A DNA stretch of 64,000 bases from the NCBI RefSeq assembly GCF_002379095.1, contig NZ_NBZV01000008.1:57738-121737 (forward strand), given 5' to 3'. A program made the position numbers and the translations under genes. Positions 18,294-27,166 of the stretch are shown piece by piece; position 1 is the first letter of the stretch, and the number at the start of each line of letters is the position of its first letter. This DNA comes from Polaromonas sp. AER18D-145. Lineage in GTDB: Bacteria > Pseudomonadota > Gammaproteobacteria > Burkholderiales > Burkholderiaceae_C. The notes beneath the pieces were generated by a model. It made no database searches. It was not told the DNA's origin and saw only the letters and a program-made list of their open reading frames with translations.

Positions 18294-18329
18294 TATCTGG
18301 GGGTTTCCCTACTCTCTGACAGGCAGGGT

Positions 18330-19547
18330 TCATTCCTCAACGTGTTCCACGATGGTTTCCCGCGCGATCATTGCGTCAACGGTGGCGGCGCCGTAGCCGT
18401 GTTCAATGAGCAGCTCGCGCGTGTGCTGGCCAAAGCGCGGCGGGGCGCTGTGCGCCCGGCCCGGTGTGCGTGACAGCTTGACCGGGATGCCGATGCCCGC
18501 CACGCCCTCCACCTGCACGACCATGTCCCGGTGCAGGGTGTGGGGGTCGGTCAGTACCTGAGGAACGGTCCTGACGGCACCGGCCGGAATGCCGGCTGCC
18601 AGCAGTTCTTGGCACAGCCACTCGCCATCCACCTTCAGCAGGTGCTCCTCGAGCAGGGCGCGTAGCGCATCACGGTGCCGAAAACGCTCGGCGTTGGTGG
18701 CAAAGCGCGGCTCGTCGGCCATTTCGGGACGGCCGAGGAACTCGCACAGCTTTTTCCACTGTCCGTTGTTGCCGATCCCCAGGAAGACCTCGCAGGTCTG
18801 GGTGGCAAACTTGTCGTAGGGCACGATGTTGGAGTGCGCATTGCCGCTGAGCTTGGGTGTCTGGCCCGACTGCAGCCAGTTGGCGCTTTGCGGGTGCAGC
18901 AGCGACACGGCTGTGTCGTAGAGCGTGGCCTCGACGAACTGCCCGCGCCCGGAGCGCTGCCGCTCGATCACCGCCAGCAGCACGCCGATCACGGCCGACA
19001 GGCCGGTGGCGATGTCCACCACCGGGACCCCGACCCGCAGCGCTCCGGTGTCCGGCGTGCCGTTGACGCTCATCAGGCCGCCCAGTGCCTGTGCCACCGC
19101 GTCGTAGCCCGGTGCGCCGCCGAGCGGTCCATCGGCGCCAAAGCCGCTGACCCGGCAGTGGATCAAGCGCGGGAAGCGTTCGCGCAGCGTCTGCTCATAG
19201 CCGATGCCCCAGCGCTCCAGCGTGCCGATCTTGAAGTTCTCGATCAGCACGTCGGCGTCTTCCAGCAGCTTGAGCACGATCTCGCGACCCTCGGGCTTCG
19301 ACAAGTCGATCACGATATCGCGCTTGTTGCGGTTCAGCCCGTTGTAGTAGGCCGCCGTGCCGTCGTCGGCAAAGGGTGGGCCCCAGGCGCGGGTTTCGTC
19401 GCCGGCGGGCGGCTCGACCTTGATGACCTGCGCGCCGTGGTCGGCCAGGATCTGGCCGCTGTAGGGCCCGCCGAGCACGCGCGACAGGTCGATCACCTTC
19501 AGGCCGGCCAGGGCGCCGAAGGCGGGCAGGGGAGCATTGGTACTCAT
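18330..19547 (-). CDS. CaiB/BaiF-family CoA-transferase
   Basis: A 405-residue class III CoA-transferase. Motifs: LSRVLGGPYSGQILADHGAQ at the N-terminus, PGYDAVAQALGG, and GVPVVDIATG with the presumed nucleophile Asp178. Enzymes of this family move CoA between acyl-CoA donors and acids, so this could provide a second route of activation, or recycle CoA from a dicarboxyl- or succinyl-CoA. It is the last gene of the minus-strand beta-oxidation operon, 8 nt after an acyl-CoA dehydrogenase. The acid substrate is unknown. Confidence 0.92.
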   Translation of the reverse strand: MSTNAPLPAFGALAGLKVIDLSRVLGGPYSGQILADHGAQVIKVEPPAGDETRAWGPPFADDGTAAYYNGLNRNKRDIVIDLSKPEGREIVLKLLEDADVLIENFKIGTLERWGIGYEQTLRERFPRLIHCRVSGFGADGPLGGAPGYDAVAQALGGLMSVNGTPDTGALRVGVPVVDIATGLSAVIGVLLAVIERQRSGRGQFVEATLYDTAVSLLHPQSANWLQSGQTPKLSGNAHSNIVPYDKFATQTCEVFLGIGNNGQWKKLCEFLGRPEMADEPRFATNAERFRHRDALRALLEEHLLKVDGEWLCQELLAAGIPAGAVRTVPQVLTDPHTLHRDMVVQVEGVAGIGIPVKLSRTPGRAHSAPPRFGQHTRELLIEHGYGAATVDAMIARETIVEHVEE

Positions 19548-19555
19548 GGCGGCTG

Positions 19556-20722
19556 TCAGTACGAGCGCGGCAGGCCCATCACGTGCTCGGCAATGTGGTT
19601 GAGCACCATTTCACGGTTCAGCGGCGCGGTGCGCAGCAGGCGCACCAGGCCGTACAGATCGTACATGCCGTATTCCTTGGTGAAACCGTTGCCGCCGAAG
19701 CACTGGATCGCGCTGTCGACGGCGTGAATGCCGGCCTCGGCGGCGGCGTACTTGGCCATGTTGGCAAATTCGCCGGCGGGCAGGCCCTGGTCGAAAGCCC
19801 AAGCGGCCTTGAGCGCCATCAGCGAAGCCATCTCGATCTCGCTGCGCGCCATCGCCAGCGGGTGCTGCACGCCCTGGTAGGCGCCGATGGGGGTATTGTT
19901 GAACACCTTGCGGTCGTTGGCGTAGGCCACGGCCTTCTTCAGTGCGAAGCGGCCGACGCCGGTGCACAGGCCCGACAGGATGATGCGCTCGGGGTTGAGG
20001 GTGTCGAACAGGATGTTGAAGCCCTTGCCGACCTCACCCAGCACGTCGGCTTCGGTCAGCGCCACGTCGTCAAAGAACACCTGCCACTGCGTCTCGGGCA
20101 CCGGGAACGCAATCGGAATCAGCGTCTTGCTGATGCCCTTCTTCTTCATGTCGACCATGAAGATGGTGAAGCCGTCGGTCTTCTTCTTCACGTCGGCGCG
20201 CGCCGTGGTGCGGGTGACGACCATGGCGTAGTCGGCGCAATTGGCATCGGTGATGAAGACCTTCTGGCCGTTGAGCTTGAAGCCGCCCTTGCCGTCGGAC
20301 TTGGCGATGCTGGTGATCTCGATCGAGTTCGAGCCGGCGTTGGGTTCGGTGATGGCGAAGCAGAACTTGATCTCGCCGGTGCAGCCGCCCGGCAGAAAGC
20401 GGCGCTTCATGTCCTCGCTGGCATGCTTGGCCAGCAGGCCCATGGTCATGGTGGGGCCGACCACCAGATTCAGCAGCGGAATGCCGTTGTTGGAAAGTCC
20501 TTCCATGAACAGCAGCATCTCGGTCATGCCCTGGCCGGCACCGCCATAGGCCTCGGGCACCATGATGCCGAGAAAGCCATCGTCGGTGATCTGTTTGTAC
20601 AGTTCGGTCGGGCGCTCGTTCTTCTCGGCGTAGCCTCTCCAGTAGTTGTGGTCGAACTGCTTCGAGATACGGTCGCCGTACTCGTAGATCATCCGTTGTT
20701 CCTGGGTCAGGTTGAAATCCAT
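19556..20722 (-). CDS. Acyl-CoA dehydrogenase (GLPRSY-tail subfamily, copy 1)
   Basis: A 388-residue flavoprotein with the family motifs CFAITEPNAGSNS, ERIILSGLCTG and CFGGNGFTKEYGM. The C-terminus HVMGLPRSY is nearly the same as in the 25982-27148 dehydrogenase (KVLGLPKSY), which shows that the two belong to one subfamily inside this operon. It oxidises an acyl-CoA at C2-C3 and passes electrons to ETF. Located 18 nt after the crotonase gene. Exact chain or ring specificity is not readable. Confidence 0.92.
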   Translation of the reverse strand: MDFNLTQEQRMIYEYGDRISKQFDHNYWRGYAEKNERPTELYKQITDDGFLGIMVPEAYGGAGQGMTEMLLFMEGLSNNGIPLLNLVVGPTMTMGLLAKHASEDMKRRFLPGGCTGEIKFCFAITEPNAGSNSIEITSIAKSDGKGGFKLNGQKVFITDANCADYAMVVTRTTARADVKKKTDGFTIFMVDMKKKGISKTLIPIAFPVPETQWQVFFDDVALTEADVLGEVGKGFNILFDTLNPERIILSGLCTGVGRFALKKAVAYANDRKVFNNTPIGAYQGVQHPLAMARSEIEMASLMALKAAWAFDQGLPAGEFANMAKYAAAEAGIHAVDSAIQCFGGNGFTKEYGMYDLYGLVRLLRTAPLNREMVLNHIAEHVMGLPRSY

Positions 20723-20740
20723 GGGGACTCCTTTCTTAAT

Positions 20741-21544
20741 TTACAGTTGGGCGGAAGGGAACTTGGGCGCGCGCTTCTCGCGTACCGAGGCCACGCCTTC
20801 CTTGGCGTCCTCACCCAGGAAGCACAGCATCTCCATCGCCAGTGAACTCTCGAAAATCGGGCGCGCCAGGTTCATCCAGCCGTTCAGGGAGCGCTTGGTG
20901 AAGCGGATCGCCTGCTGGCTGCCATTGGCCAGCTTGTTGGCCACGGCCATCGCCTTGTCCATCAGCTCGGCGCGCGGCACGCACAGGCTGACCAGGCCGA
21001 TGCGCTCGGCTTCCTTGCCGGTTACGAAATCGGCTGTCAGCAGGTAGTACTTGGCCTTGGCCATGCCGCACAGCAGCGGCCACAGGATCGCGGCGTGGTC
21101 GCCGGCGGCGACACCGATCTTGACGTGGCCGTCGGTGACCTTGGCCTCCTCGGCCATGATGCTGATGTCGGCCAGGAAGGCCACCGCCAGACCGGCACCC
21201 ACGGCCACGCCATTGATGGCCGAGATGATGGGCTTGTCGCAGGCCATCATGTTGTAGACCACGTCCGCAGCCTCGGTCATGGTGTTGGCGATTTCCTTGG
21301 GGTTGCCGACCATGTTGCCTACCCAATCCAGGTCGCCACCAGCCGAGAAGGCCTGGTCGCCGGCACCGGTGATGACCGCCACCTTGGTTTTTGGATCGTC
21401 ATTGACGACGCCCCAGACCTTGGTCAGTTCCCAATGCAGGCGGGCATTGGTGGCGTTCATCACCTCGGGGCGGTTGATGGTGATCAACAGCACGCCATTG
21501 GGCTTGTTTTCGAACTTGAGGAATTGAAAGTCAGCGTAGTTCAT
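20741..21544 (-). CDS. Enoyl-CoA hydratase/isomerase-family protein lacking both catalytic Glu
   Basis: A 267-residue crotonase-fold protein with [14 protein letters not shown], the oxyanion-hole segment FSAGGDLDW and [16 protein letters not shown]. At the positions of rat hydratase Glu144 and Glu164 it has Ala (GAGLAVA) and Gly (TDGHVKIGV), by my alignment by eye. Simple hydration is therefore doubtful; the family also includes isomerases, hydrolases and C-C lyases. It lies between the MaoC and acyl-CoA dehydrogenase genes. With a MaoC hydratase in the same operon, this protein may carry out isomerisation or ring/chain cleavage instead. Confidence 0.88.
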   Translation of the reverse strand: MNYADFQFLKFENKPNGVLLITINRPEVMNATNARLHWELTKVWGVVNDDPKTKVAVITGAGDQAFSAGGDLDWVGNMVGNPKEIANTMTEAADVVYNMMACDKPIISAINGVAVGAGLAVAFLADISIMAEEAKVTDGHVKIGVAAGDHAAILWPLLCGMAKAKYYLLTADFVTGKEAERIGLVSLCVPRAELMDKAMAVANKLANGSQQAIRFTKRSLNGWMNLARPIFESSLAMEMLCFLGEDAKEGVASVREKRAPKFPSAQL

Positions 21545-21607
21545 CTTGAGGCTCCTTGAAAAAAATGGGAAAGTTGGGAAAAAGGGGAGAAGAAAGATCA
21601 GTGAATG

Positions 21608-22465
21608 TCAGCGCAGCTCGGCGCGGCCGTTGTTCAGCACGACGATGTCGCGTTCGACGGCGCGGGCGCGGAACGACACGATCTTGCCATCCACCCAGAT
21701 CTCGGTGCGTATCGTTTCGCCGGGATAAACCGGTGACGAAAAGCGCACATCCAGCGACTGCAGGGCGCTCGGGTCGCCGCCGCACACGCTTTGGGTGAGG
21801 GCCCAACCGGCAATGCCATAGGTGGCCAGGCCGTGCAGGATGGGCCGCTCGAAGCCGGCCGCGCGCGCCACTGCCGGCTCCGCATGCAGCGGGTTGTAGT
21901 CGCCCGAGAGCCGGTAGATCAGCGCGGCGCGTGGCTGTGTGGCGAAATCGGTGCTGTGGTCGGCCGCGCGCGCGGGCAGCTCGTGCACGGCTTTGACGGG
22001 GCCGGCCGGGCCACCAAAGCCGCCGTCGGCGCGGCAGAAGGTGGTCGAGCTCAGCGTCGCCAGTAGCGCGCCGCTGGCGGCGTCAGTCACCGCGCGCTCG
22101 GTGTAAATCAGCGAGCCCTTGCCAGGCCCCTTGTCGATGATCTGGCTCACCCGCGTGCGCCCGATCACCTCGCCCTCGGGTGGCACCGGCCGGTGCAGGC
22201 GCAGGCCCTGTTCGCCATGCACCAGCCGCACCCAGTCAACGCCGGTGGCCGGGTCCTTGAGCCACATGCCCGGGTAGCCCAGCACCACCGGCAGCGTGGG
22301 CAGCGCCAGCAGGTCCTTTTCATAGACAAAGCGCAGCTCGGTCTCGTTGGTCGGGTCGCTGCCCAGGCCGATGCCCAGCGCATACAGCATGGTGTCGCGT
22401 TGCGTGTAGCGATGGCGCACGTCCTCGAACGGCCATGCCATCAGGTGCTCGTAGTTGATCGCCAT
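21608..22465 (-). CDS. Two-domain MaoC-family enoyl-CoA hydratase 2 (HSD17B4-type hydratase)
   Basis: A 285-residue double-hotdog protein; the second domain holds the hydratase-2 motif SGDYNPLH followed by FERPILHGLATYG. Hydratase 2 adds water to trans-2-enoyl-CoA to give the (3R)-hydroxyacyl-CoA. The start ATG at 22465 opens MAINYEHLMAWPF, typical for this family; the frame continues upstream without a start signal. It is paired with the HSD17B4-like dehydrogenase just upstream, mimicking the two activities of the peroxisomal multifunctional protein used on branched and sterol side chains. Confidence 0.92.
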   Translation of the reverse strand: MAINYEHLMAWPFEDVRHRYTQRDTMLYALGIGLGSDPTNETELRFVYEKDLLALPTLPVVLGYPGMWLKDPATGVDWVRLVHGEQGLRLHRPVPPEGEVIGRTRVSQIIDKGPGKGSLIYTERAVTDAASGALLATLSSTTFCRADGGFGGPAGPVKAVHELPARAADHSTDFATQPRAALIYRLSGDYNPLHAEPAVARAAGFERPILHGLATYGIAGWALTQSVCGGDPSALQSLDVRFSSPVYPGETIRTEIWVDGKIVSFRARAVERDIVVLNNGRAELR

Positions 22466-22488
22466 GATGCTAGGCGCCGCACTTCGCC

Positions 22489-22558
22489 GGGTCGCCCCAA
22501 GAAGGGCAAGTCCCCCCCGGGGGGCAGTGCAGCGGCAAAGCCGCAAACGTCGGGGCGC
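22489..22558. repeat. GC-rich palindromic intergenic element (Comamonadaceae-type)
   Basis: The 98-nt gap between the SDR and MaoC genes holds CGCCCC...GGGGCG arms (22493-22498 and 22553-22558) around two hairpins: a C7/G6 palindrome at 22513-22525 and GCGGCAAAGCCGC at 22533-22545. From memory, elements with this CCCCAAG...CCCCCCGGGGGG...AAGCCGC layout are common between genes of Comamonadaceae. It may act as an mRNA-stabilising or terminating structure in the operon. I found only one copy in this window. Confidence 0.5.
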
Positions 22559-22563
22559 GCATC

Positions 22564-23484
22564 TCAGACCGGGTCCCAGGAGAACACGATGTTCGAGCTC
22601 TCCAGTGGATAGAAGTTCTGCTTCATCGCGGGCAGCACGCGCTCGGCGATGGTCTCGGGTGTCCAGCCTTCGCTGGTGTGCATGCCGCGGATCGGGCGCG
22701 ACTGGCTCATGAGGAAGATCTCGTTGCCGCGCACGGCGAAGATCTGGGCCGTGACGTCGGCCGCGGCATCGCTGGCCAGAAAGGTGGCCATGGGCGCAAT
22801 CTGCTCGGTGCCGAGTTTTTTCAGTTTTTCCACGCGGGCCTGCTGCTCGGGCGTGTCGGTGGGGATGGCGCCTATCATGCGGCTCCAGGCAAAAGGCGAG
22901 ATGCAGTTGGAGCGCACGTTGTAGCGCTGCATGTCGCCGGCGATGTGGCGCGACATGGCCACGATGCCCAGCTTGGCGGCGGCATAGTTGGCCTGGCCCA
23001 GGTTGCCGATCAGGCCCGAGGTCGAGGTCATGTGCACGTAGGCGCCCGATTTTTGCGTCTTGAAGTGCGGGGCGGCCGCGCGCGAGGTGAAGAAGCTGCC
23101 GTTGAGGTGCACGTCGATCACGGCGCTCCACTCCTCGGGTGACATGTTGAAGAACAGGCGGTCGCGCAGGATACCGGCGTTGTTGACCACAATGTCGATG
23201 CGCCCGAAGGTGTCGGCCGCGCACTCGATGATGCGGTTGGCCGTGGGCCAGGTCGAGACGCTGTCGGTGCTGAGCACGGCCTGGCCGCCAGCAGCCTTGA
23301 TCTCGTTGACCACTTGCTGGCCGGGGCTGGCGTCGCTGCCTTCGCCGCCGACCGAGGCGCCGATGTCGTTGACCACCACCTTGGCGCCCTGCGCCGCCAT
23401 CATCAATGCGATGTCGCGGCCGATGCCCCGGCCCGCGCCGGTGACCACGGCCACCTTGTCTTGCAGCATGATGCCTTTGTTCAT
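22564..23484 (-). CDS. SDR-family (3R)-hydroxyacyl-CoA dehydrogenase (HSD17B4-type)
   Basis: A 306-residue short-chain dehydrogenase with TGAGRGIG near residues 15-22, NNAGILRDR, the extended loop NDIGASVGGEGSDAS and catalytic Y-x3-K as NYAAAK. These details match the dehydrogenase domain of peroxisomal multifunctional enzyme type 2. The start at 23484 has AGGAG 7 nt upstream; the longer frame into the upstream gene is rejected. It should oxidise the (3R)-hydroxyacyl-CoA made by the adjacent MaoC hydratase. Confidence 0.9.
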   Translation of the reverse strand: MNKGIMLQDKVAVVTGAGRGIGRDIALMMAAQGAKVVVNDIGASVGGEGSDASPGQQVVNEIKAAGGQAVLSTDSVSTWPTANRIIECAADTFGRIDIVVNNAGILRDRLFFNMSPEEWSAVIDVHLNGSFFTSRAAAPHFKTQKSGAYVHMTSTSGLIGNLGQANYAAAKLGIVAMSRHIAGDMQRYNVRSNCISPFAWSRMIGAIPTDTPEQQARVEKLKKLGTEQIAPMATFLASDAAADVTAQIFAVRGNEIFLMSQSRPIRGMHTSEGWTPETIAERVLPAMKQNFYPLESSNIVFSWDPV

Positions 23485-23540
23485 GAAATGACTCCTGGTT
23501 GTTGATGTAGATAAGTCAGACGGTGGCGGCCGTGCGGCGC

Positions 23541-24713
23541 TCATGACGGCAGCTTCAGCACGCTGGCGGCCAGGATGTTGCGCTGCACTTCGTTGCTGCC
23601 GCCGTAGATGGTGGCCGGGCGCGCGTTGTAGAAGGTGGTGAGGGCATCGACCGCGCCACCCGGTAGGTCAATGGAGCCGGGCGTGCCGCCGCTCGAGCCC
23701 ATGACATCCACCAGCAGGTCGGCCAGGCGCGAATAGGTTTCGGTGGCGAAGAGCTTGAGCATGGAGACATCGGGGCCCAGGGTTTCGCCGCGCTTGACCT
23801 GCTCGATGAAGCGGCCGTAGAGCGCGCCCAGGTCGGCCACGTCCAGTGCCAGTTTGATGTATCGGTCCACGAAGCCGGTGTCCTCGAACAGGCCGAGGCG
23901 CTGCGCGGCTTCCTGCACCCGCGCCAGCGCGTACTGGCTTTGCTTGGGGCTGCCCAGGAAGATGCGCTCGAAGCCGAGCAGCGCCTTGGCGATGGTCCAG
24001 CCCTTGTTCAACTCACCCACGATGCTGCTGCGCGGCACGCGCACGTTCTCCAGGAAAACCTCGCAGAAATCTTCGGCGCCCGCGATGTTGCGGATGGGGC
24101 GCACCGTGATGCCTGGCGTTTTCATGTCGGCCAGCAGGAAGCTGATGCCCTCCTGCTTCTTGGCTGATTTGTCGGTACGCACCAGCAGGAAGATGTGGGT
24201 GGCGTCCTGCGCCAGCGTGGTCCAGGTCTTTTGCCCGTTGACGATGAAGTCGTCGCCATCGGCCACGGCTTCGGTGCGCAGGCTGGCCAGGTCGGAGCCC
24301 GAATTGGGTTCCGAGTAACCCTGGCACCAGATGTGCTCGCCAGCGATGATCTTGGGCAGATAAGAGCTGCGCTGCGCCTCGTCACCGTGGTTGATCAGCA
24401 GCGGGCCGACCATGGTGATGCCCATGTCGGGCGCGCGCGCCACGCCCCAGCGCTCCTGCTCTTCAATGAAGATGATGAGCTTCTCGGGACTCAGGCCCAT
24501 GCCGCCGTATTGCGTGGGCCAGCTCGGCGCAACCCAGCCTTTTTTCGAGAGCGTCAGGTACCAGTGCCCGATTTCGGACCAGCGCAGCCGCCGTTTGGGG
24601 TAACGCAGTTCGCCCGGATACCGGGTTTCGAAAAATTCGCGCACGGTGGCGCGGAAGCTGTCGTTGTCCAGCGCATTCCAGTCGGTGCTGGTGGTGGATG
24701 AGATGGTGTTCAT
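23541..24713 (-). CDS. Acyl-CoA dehydrogenase, large-subunit type (PimC/ChsE-like)
   Basis: A 390-residue acyl-CoA dehydrogenase with WCQGYSEPNSGSDLAS and IYGGSNEVQRNI. The start at 24713 overlaps the stop of the preceding dehydrogenase gene (ATGA), so the two are translationally coupled. A coupled pair of unlike acyl-CoA dehydrogenases is the layout of heteromeric enzymes such as PimC/PimD (pimeloyl-CoA) or FadE28/FadE29 (sterol side chain). Because BadI makes a pimeloyl-CoA-type product, a PimCD-like role is attractive but remains inference. Confidence 0.9.
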   Translation of the reverse strand: MNTISSTTSTDWNALDNDSFRATVREFFETRYPGELRYPKRRLRWSEIGHWYLTLSKKGWVAPSWPTQYGGMGLSPEKLIIFIEEQERWGVARAPDMGITMVGPLLINHGDEAQRSSYLPKIIAGEHIWCQGYSEPNSGSDLASLRTEAVADGDDFIVNGQKTWTTLAQDATHIFLLVRTDKSAKKQEGISFLLADMKTPGITVRPIRNIAGAEDFCEVFLENVRVPRSSIVGELNKGWTIAKALLGFERIFLGSPKQSQYALARVQEAAQRLGLFEDTGFVDRYIKLALDVADLGALYGRFIEQVKRGETLGPDVSMLKLFATETYSRLADLLVDVMGSSGGTPGSIDLPGGAVDALTTFYNARPATIYGGSNEVQRNILAASVLKLPS

Positions 24714-25888
24714 GCGTGTTCCTGCGCGGTGGTGTTGCGGGTGAGGCTGGCGTAGCGGCGGCGTTGCTGGGTGCCGTTGCCCAGCCAGGCAGCCAGCACC
24801 AGGGCGCGCTGCAGGTACAGGCCCAGGTCGTACTCGTCGGTCACGCCGATGGCGCCGTGCAGTTGCACGGCTTCGCGCGCCACCTGCAAGCCGGCGTCCG
24901 ATGCGCGCGACTTGACGCGGCTGGCCAGGGCCGAGCGCGCGCTGGCGTCGCCGTCCGGGGCGTCGAGCAGGGCCAGGGCCTGGGTCACGATGCTGGCGGT
25001 CAGTTCCTGCTGGATCAGCAGGTCGACGGCGCGGTGCTGCAGCGACTGGAAAGTGCCAATCGGCTTGCCGAACTGGATGCGCGTGCGCAGGTAGTCCTGC
25101 GTCATGGCCAGCATGCTGCGCACCAGGGCCAGCAGTTCGACGCTGGTCATGATCAGGGTTTCGTCGTAGGCACGGGTTAGGGCGGCCACGGCCGTGGGCC
25201 CTTCGGCCAGCAGGTGGTTGGCGGGCAGGCGAACCTTGTTGAGGTCGAGCTGGGCGGCATAGCTGCCGTCGGCCAGCGGCTGGCTGCTCACGGCGAGGCC
25301 GGCCGCATCGGCAGGCACCCACACCAGGGCCAGGCCTTGGGGACCGGTGGCGCTGACGATATAGCCGTCGGCGCCGGCGCCGGGGCGCACATGGCGCTTG
25401 TTGCCATTTAACAGCAGGGCGTCGGCCTGGCGCTCCAGCCGGGTGGTCGCCTGGCCTGGCCGGTCTTTGGCGCCGGTGACGTCTTCCTGCCAGGCCACGG
25501 CGGGCAGGGTGCGGCCTTCGGCCATTTCGGTGAGCAGGCGGGTGGCGGTTTCGGTGCTGCCCGCATGGGCCAGCAGGCGGCCCGCGAAGACCAGCACCGG
25601 TACCACCGGCTCGGGCGCGACCTGCGTGGCGAGCGCGGCGACCACCTCGGCCATTTCGGCGAAGCCTTGCTCGTAGCCGCCCATGGCTTCGGGTACCAGC
25701 AGCCCGGTCCAGCCTTGCTCGGCCAGGGCGCCCCAGAAGCGGCGTTCGAAGCCCGGCGTCTGCCGGCGCAGGGCGCGGGCGCGAGTCAGTGGAGATTCCT
25801 TGGTGGCGAAACTCAGCGCGCTCTCGCGCAGCATGTTCAGTTGTTCATTCAGTTGTTCAGCGTGTTCGCTGTCGGGAGTGGTGGTCAT
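24710..25888 (-). CDS. Acyl-CoA dehydrogenase, small-subunit type (PimD-like)
   Basis: A 392-residue acyl-CoA dehydrogenase homologue that is more divergent than its neighbours: the usual TEPxxGS motif is replaced by WQEDVTGAKDRPG, and the C-terminal glycine-rich VQLHGAIGVTDEYDLGLYLQ is kept. This degeneracy in the FAD/substrate region is typical of the partner subunit in heteromeric dehydrogenases. It is coupled by a 4-nt overlap with the 23541-24713 gene, the presumed catalytic partner. Confidence 0.88.
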   Translation of the reverse strand: MTTTPDSEHAEQLNEQLNMLRESALSFATKESPLTRARALRRQTPGFERRFWGALAEQGWTGLLVPEAMGGYEQGFAEMAEVVAALATQVAPEPVVPVLVFAGRLLAHAGSTETATRLLTEMAEGRTLPAVAWQEDVTGAKDRPGQATTRLERQADALLLNGNKRHVRPGAGADGYIVSATGPQGLALVWVPADAAGLAVSSQPLADGSYAAQLDLNKVRLPANHLLAEGPTAVAALTRAYDETLIMTSVELLALVRSMLAMTQDYLRTRIQFGKPIGTFQSLQHRAVDLLIQQELTASIVTQALALLDAPDGDASARSALASRVKSRASDAGLQVAREAVQLHGAIGVTDEYDLGLYLQRALVLAAWLGNGTQQRRRYASLTRNTTAQEHA

Positions 25889-25981
25889 GATGGGGTGGGT
25901 GGTGTCATGGGTTAAAAGAGGGTATTGACGAGGGCATTGCTGGCCTTGGCAGAAAGAAAATCGGTCGTGGGCTCGTGAATG

Positions 25982-27148
25982 TCAATAGGATTTGGGCAGG
26001 CCCAGCACCTTCTCGGCGATGAAGCACAGGATGAGTTGCGGGCTGATCGGCGCAACGCGCGGGATCATCATTTCGCGCAGGTAGCGTTCGACGTGGTACT
26101 CCTTCGCGTAGCCATAACCGCCGAGCGTGGCCATGGCGCGCTGGCAGGCGTTGAAACCGGCCTCGGCCGCCATGTACTTGGCGGCATTGGCATCGGCGCC
26201 GCAGGGCAGGCCATTGTCGTATTTCCAGGCCGCGCGCATCGCCATCATCTCGGCGGCCTCAAGCTCCATCCATGATTGCGCCAGCGGATGCTGGATCGAC
26301 TGGTTCTGCCCGATGGGCCGGTCAAAGACCACGCGTTCACCGGCGTACTTGACGGCCACTTCCAGCGCCTTGCGGCCCAGGCCGACCGCTTCGCCGGCGA
26401 TCAGCACCCGTTCGGGGTTCATGCCATGCAGGATGTATTCGAAGCCGCGCCCCTCTTCACCAATGCGGTCTTCCAGCGGCACCCGCAGCCCGTCGATGAA
26501 GACCTGGTTCGAATCCACCGCCTTGCGCCCCATCTTGTCGATTTCACGCACCTCGACAAAACGGCGGTCCAGGTCGGTGTAGAACAGGCTCAGGCCGAAG
26601 GTCGGTTTCTTGCAGTCCTCGATCGGCGTGGTGCGCGCCAGAATGAGCATCTTCTCGGCCACCTGGGCGGTCGAGATCCAGACCTTCTGGCCGGACAGCA
26701 CATAGTGGTCGCCTGCCCGTTCGGCTCGGGTTTTCAGACGGGTCGTGTTCAGCCCGGTGTTGGGCTCGGTGACGGCGAAGCAGGCTTTTTCCTTGCCCTG
26801 GATCAGCGGCGGCAGCATGCGGCGTTTCTGCGCCTCGTTGCCGAACACGGCCACCGGCTGCAGGCCGAAAATGTTCATGTGCACCGCCGATGCGCCCGAC
26901 AGCCCGGCGCCCGACTGCGAGATGGCCTGCATCATCACGGTGGCTTCACTGATGCCCAGCCCGCCGCCGCCATATTCCTGCGGCAGGCAAATGCCGAGCC
27001 AGCCGCCATCGGCCAGGGCGCGGTGCAGCTCGTGCGGAAAGCCGCCAACCCTGTCGCGTTCGAGCCAGTAGCCGTCGTCGAAGCGGGCGCAGATTTTACC
27101 GATGGCCTCGCGGATGGATTCGTGCTCTGGGTTGGGTGTGAAATCCAT
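25982..27148 (-). CDS. Acyl-CoA dehydrogenase (GLPRSY-tail subfamily, copy 2)
   Basis: A 388-residue acyl-CoA dehydrogenase with CFAVTEPNTGLNT, NPERVLIAGEAVGLGR and TLGGYGYAKEYHVERY; it ends GLPKSY. Same length and C-terminal signature as the 19556-20722 protein, so the operon has two paralogues for probably successive oxidation rounds or different intermediates. It lies 18 nt after fadH; 93 nt separate it from the following dehydrogenase gene. Confidence 0.92.
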   Translation of the reverse strand: MDFTPNPEHESIREAIGKICARFDDGYWLERDRVGGFPHELHRALADGGWLGICLPQEYGGGGLGISEATVMMQAISQSGAGLSGASAVHMNIFGLQPVAVFGNEAQKRRMLPPLIQGKEKACFAVTEPNTGLNTTRLKTRAERAGDHYVLSGQKVWISTAQVAEKMLILARTTPIEDCKKPTFGLSLFYTDLDRRFVEVREIDKMGRKAVDSNQVFIDGLRVPLEDRIGEEGRGFEYILHGMNPERVLIAGEAVGLGRKALEVAVKYAGERVVFDRPIGQNQSIQHPLAQSWMELEAAEMMAMRAAWKYDNGLPCGADANAAKYMAAEAGFNACQRAMATLGGYGYAKEYHVERYLREMMIPRVAPISPQLILCFIAEKVLGLPKSY

Positions 27149-27166
27149 GGGGATGCTCGAGTGGGT

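Noticed and set aside
22466..23224. Upstream extension of the MaoC hydratase frame
   Set aside because: The in-phase extension runs through the intergenic palindrome into the SDR gene in another frame; family N-terminus and ATG at 22465 fit a normal start.
24714..25322. Upstream extension of the 23541-24713 dehydrogenase frame
   Set aside because: Overlaps the coupled dehydrogenase gene and is Arg/Pro-rich shadow sequence; the ATGA junction marks the true start.
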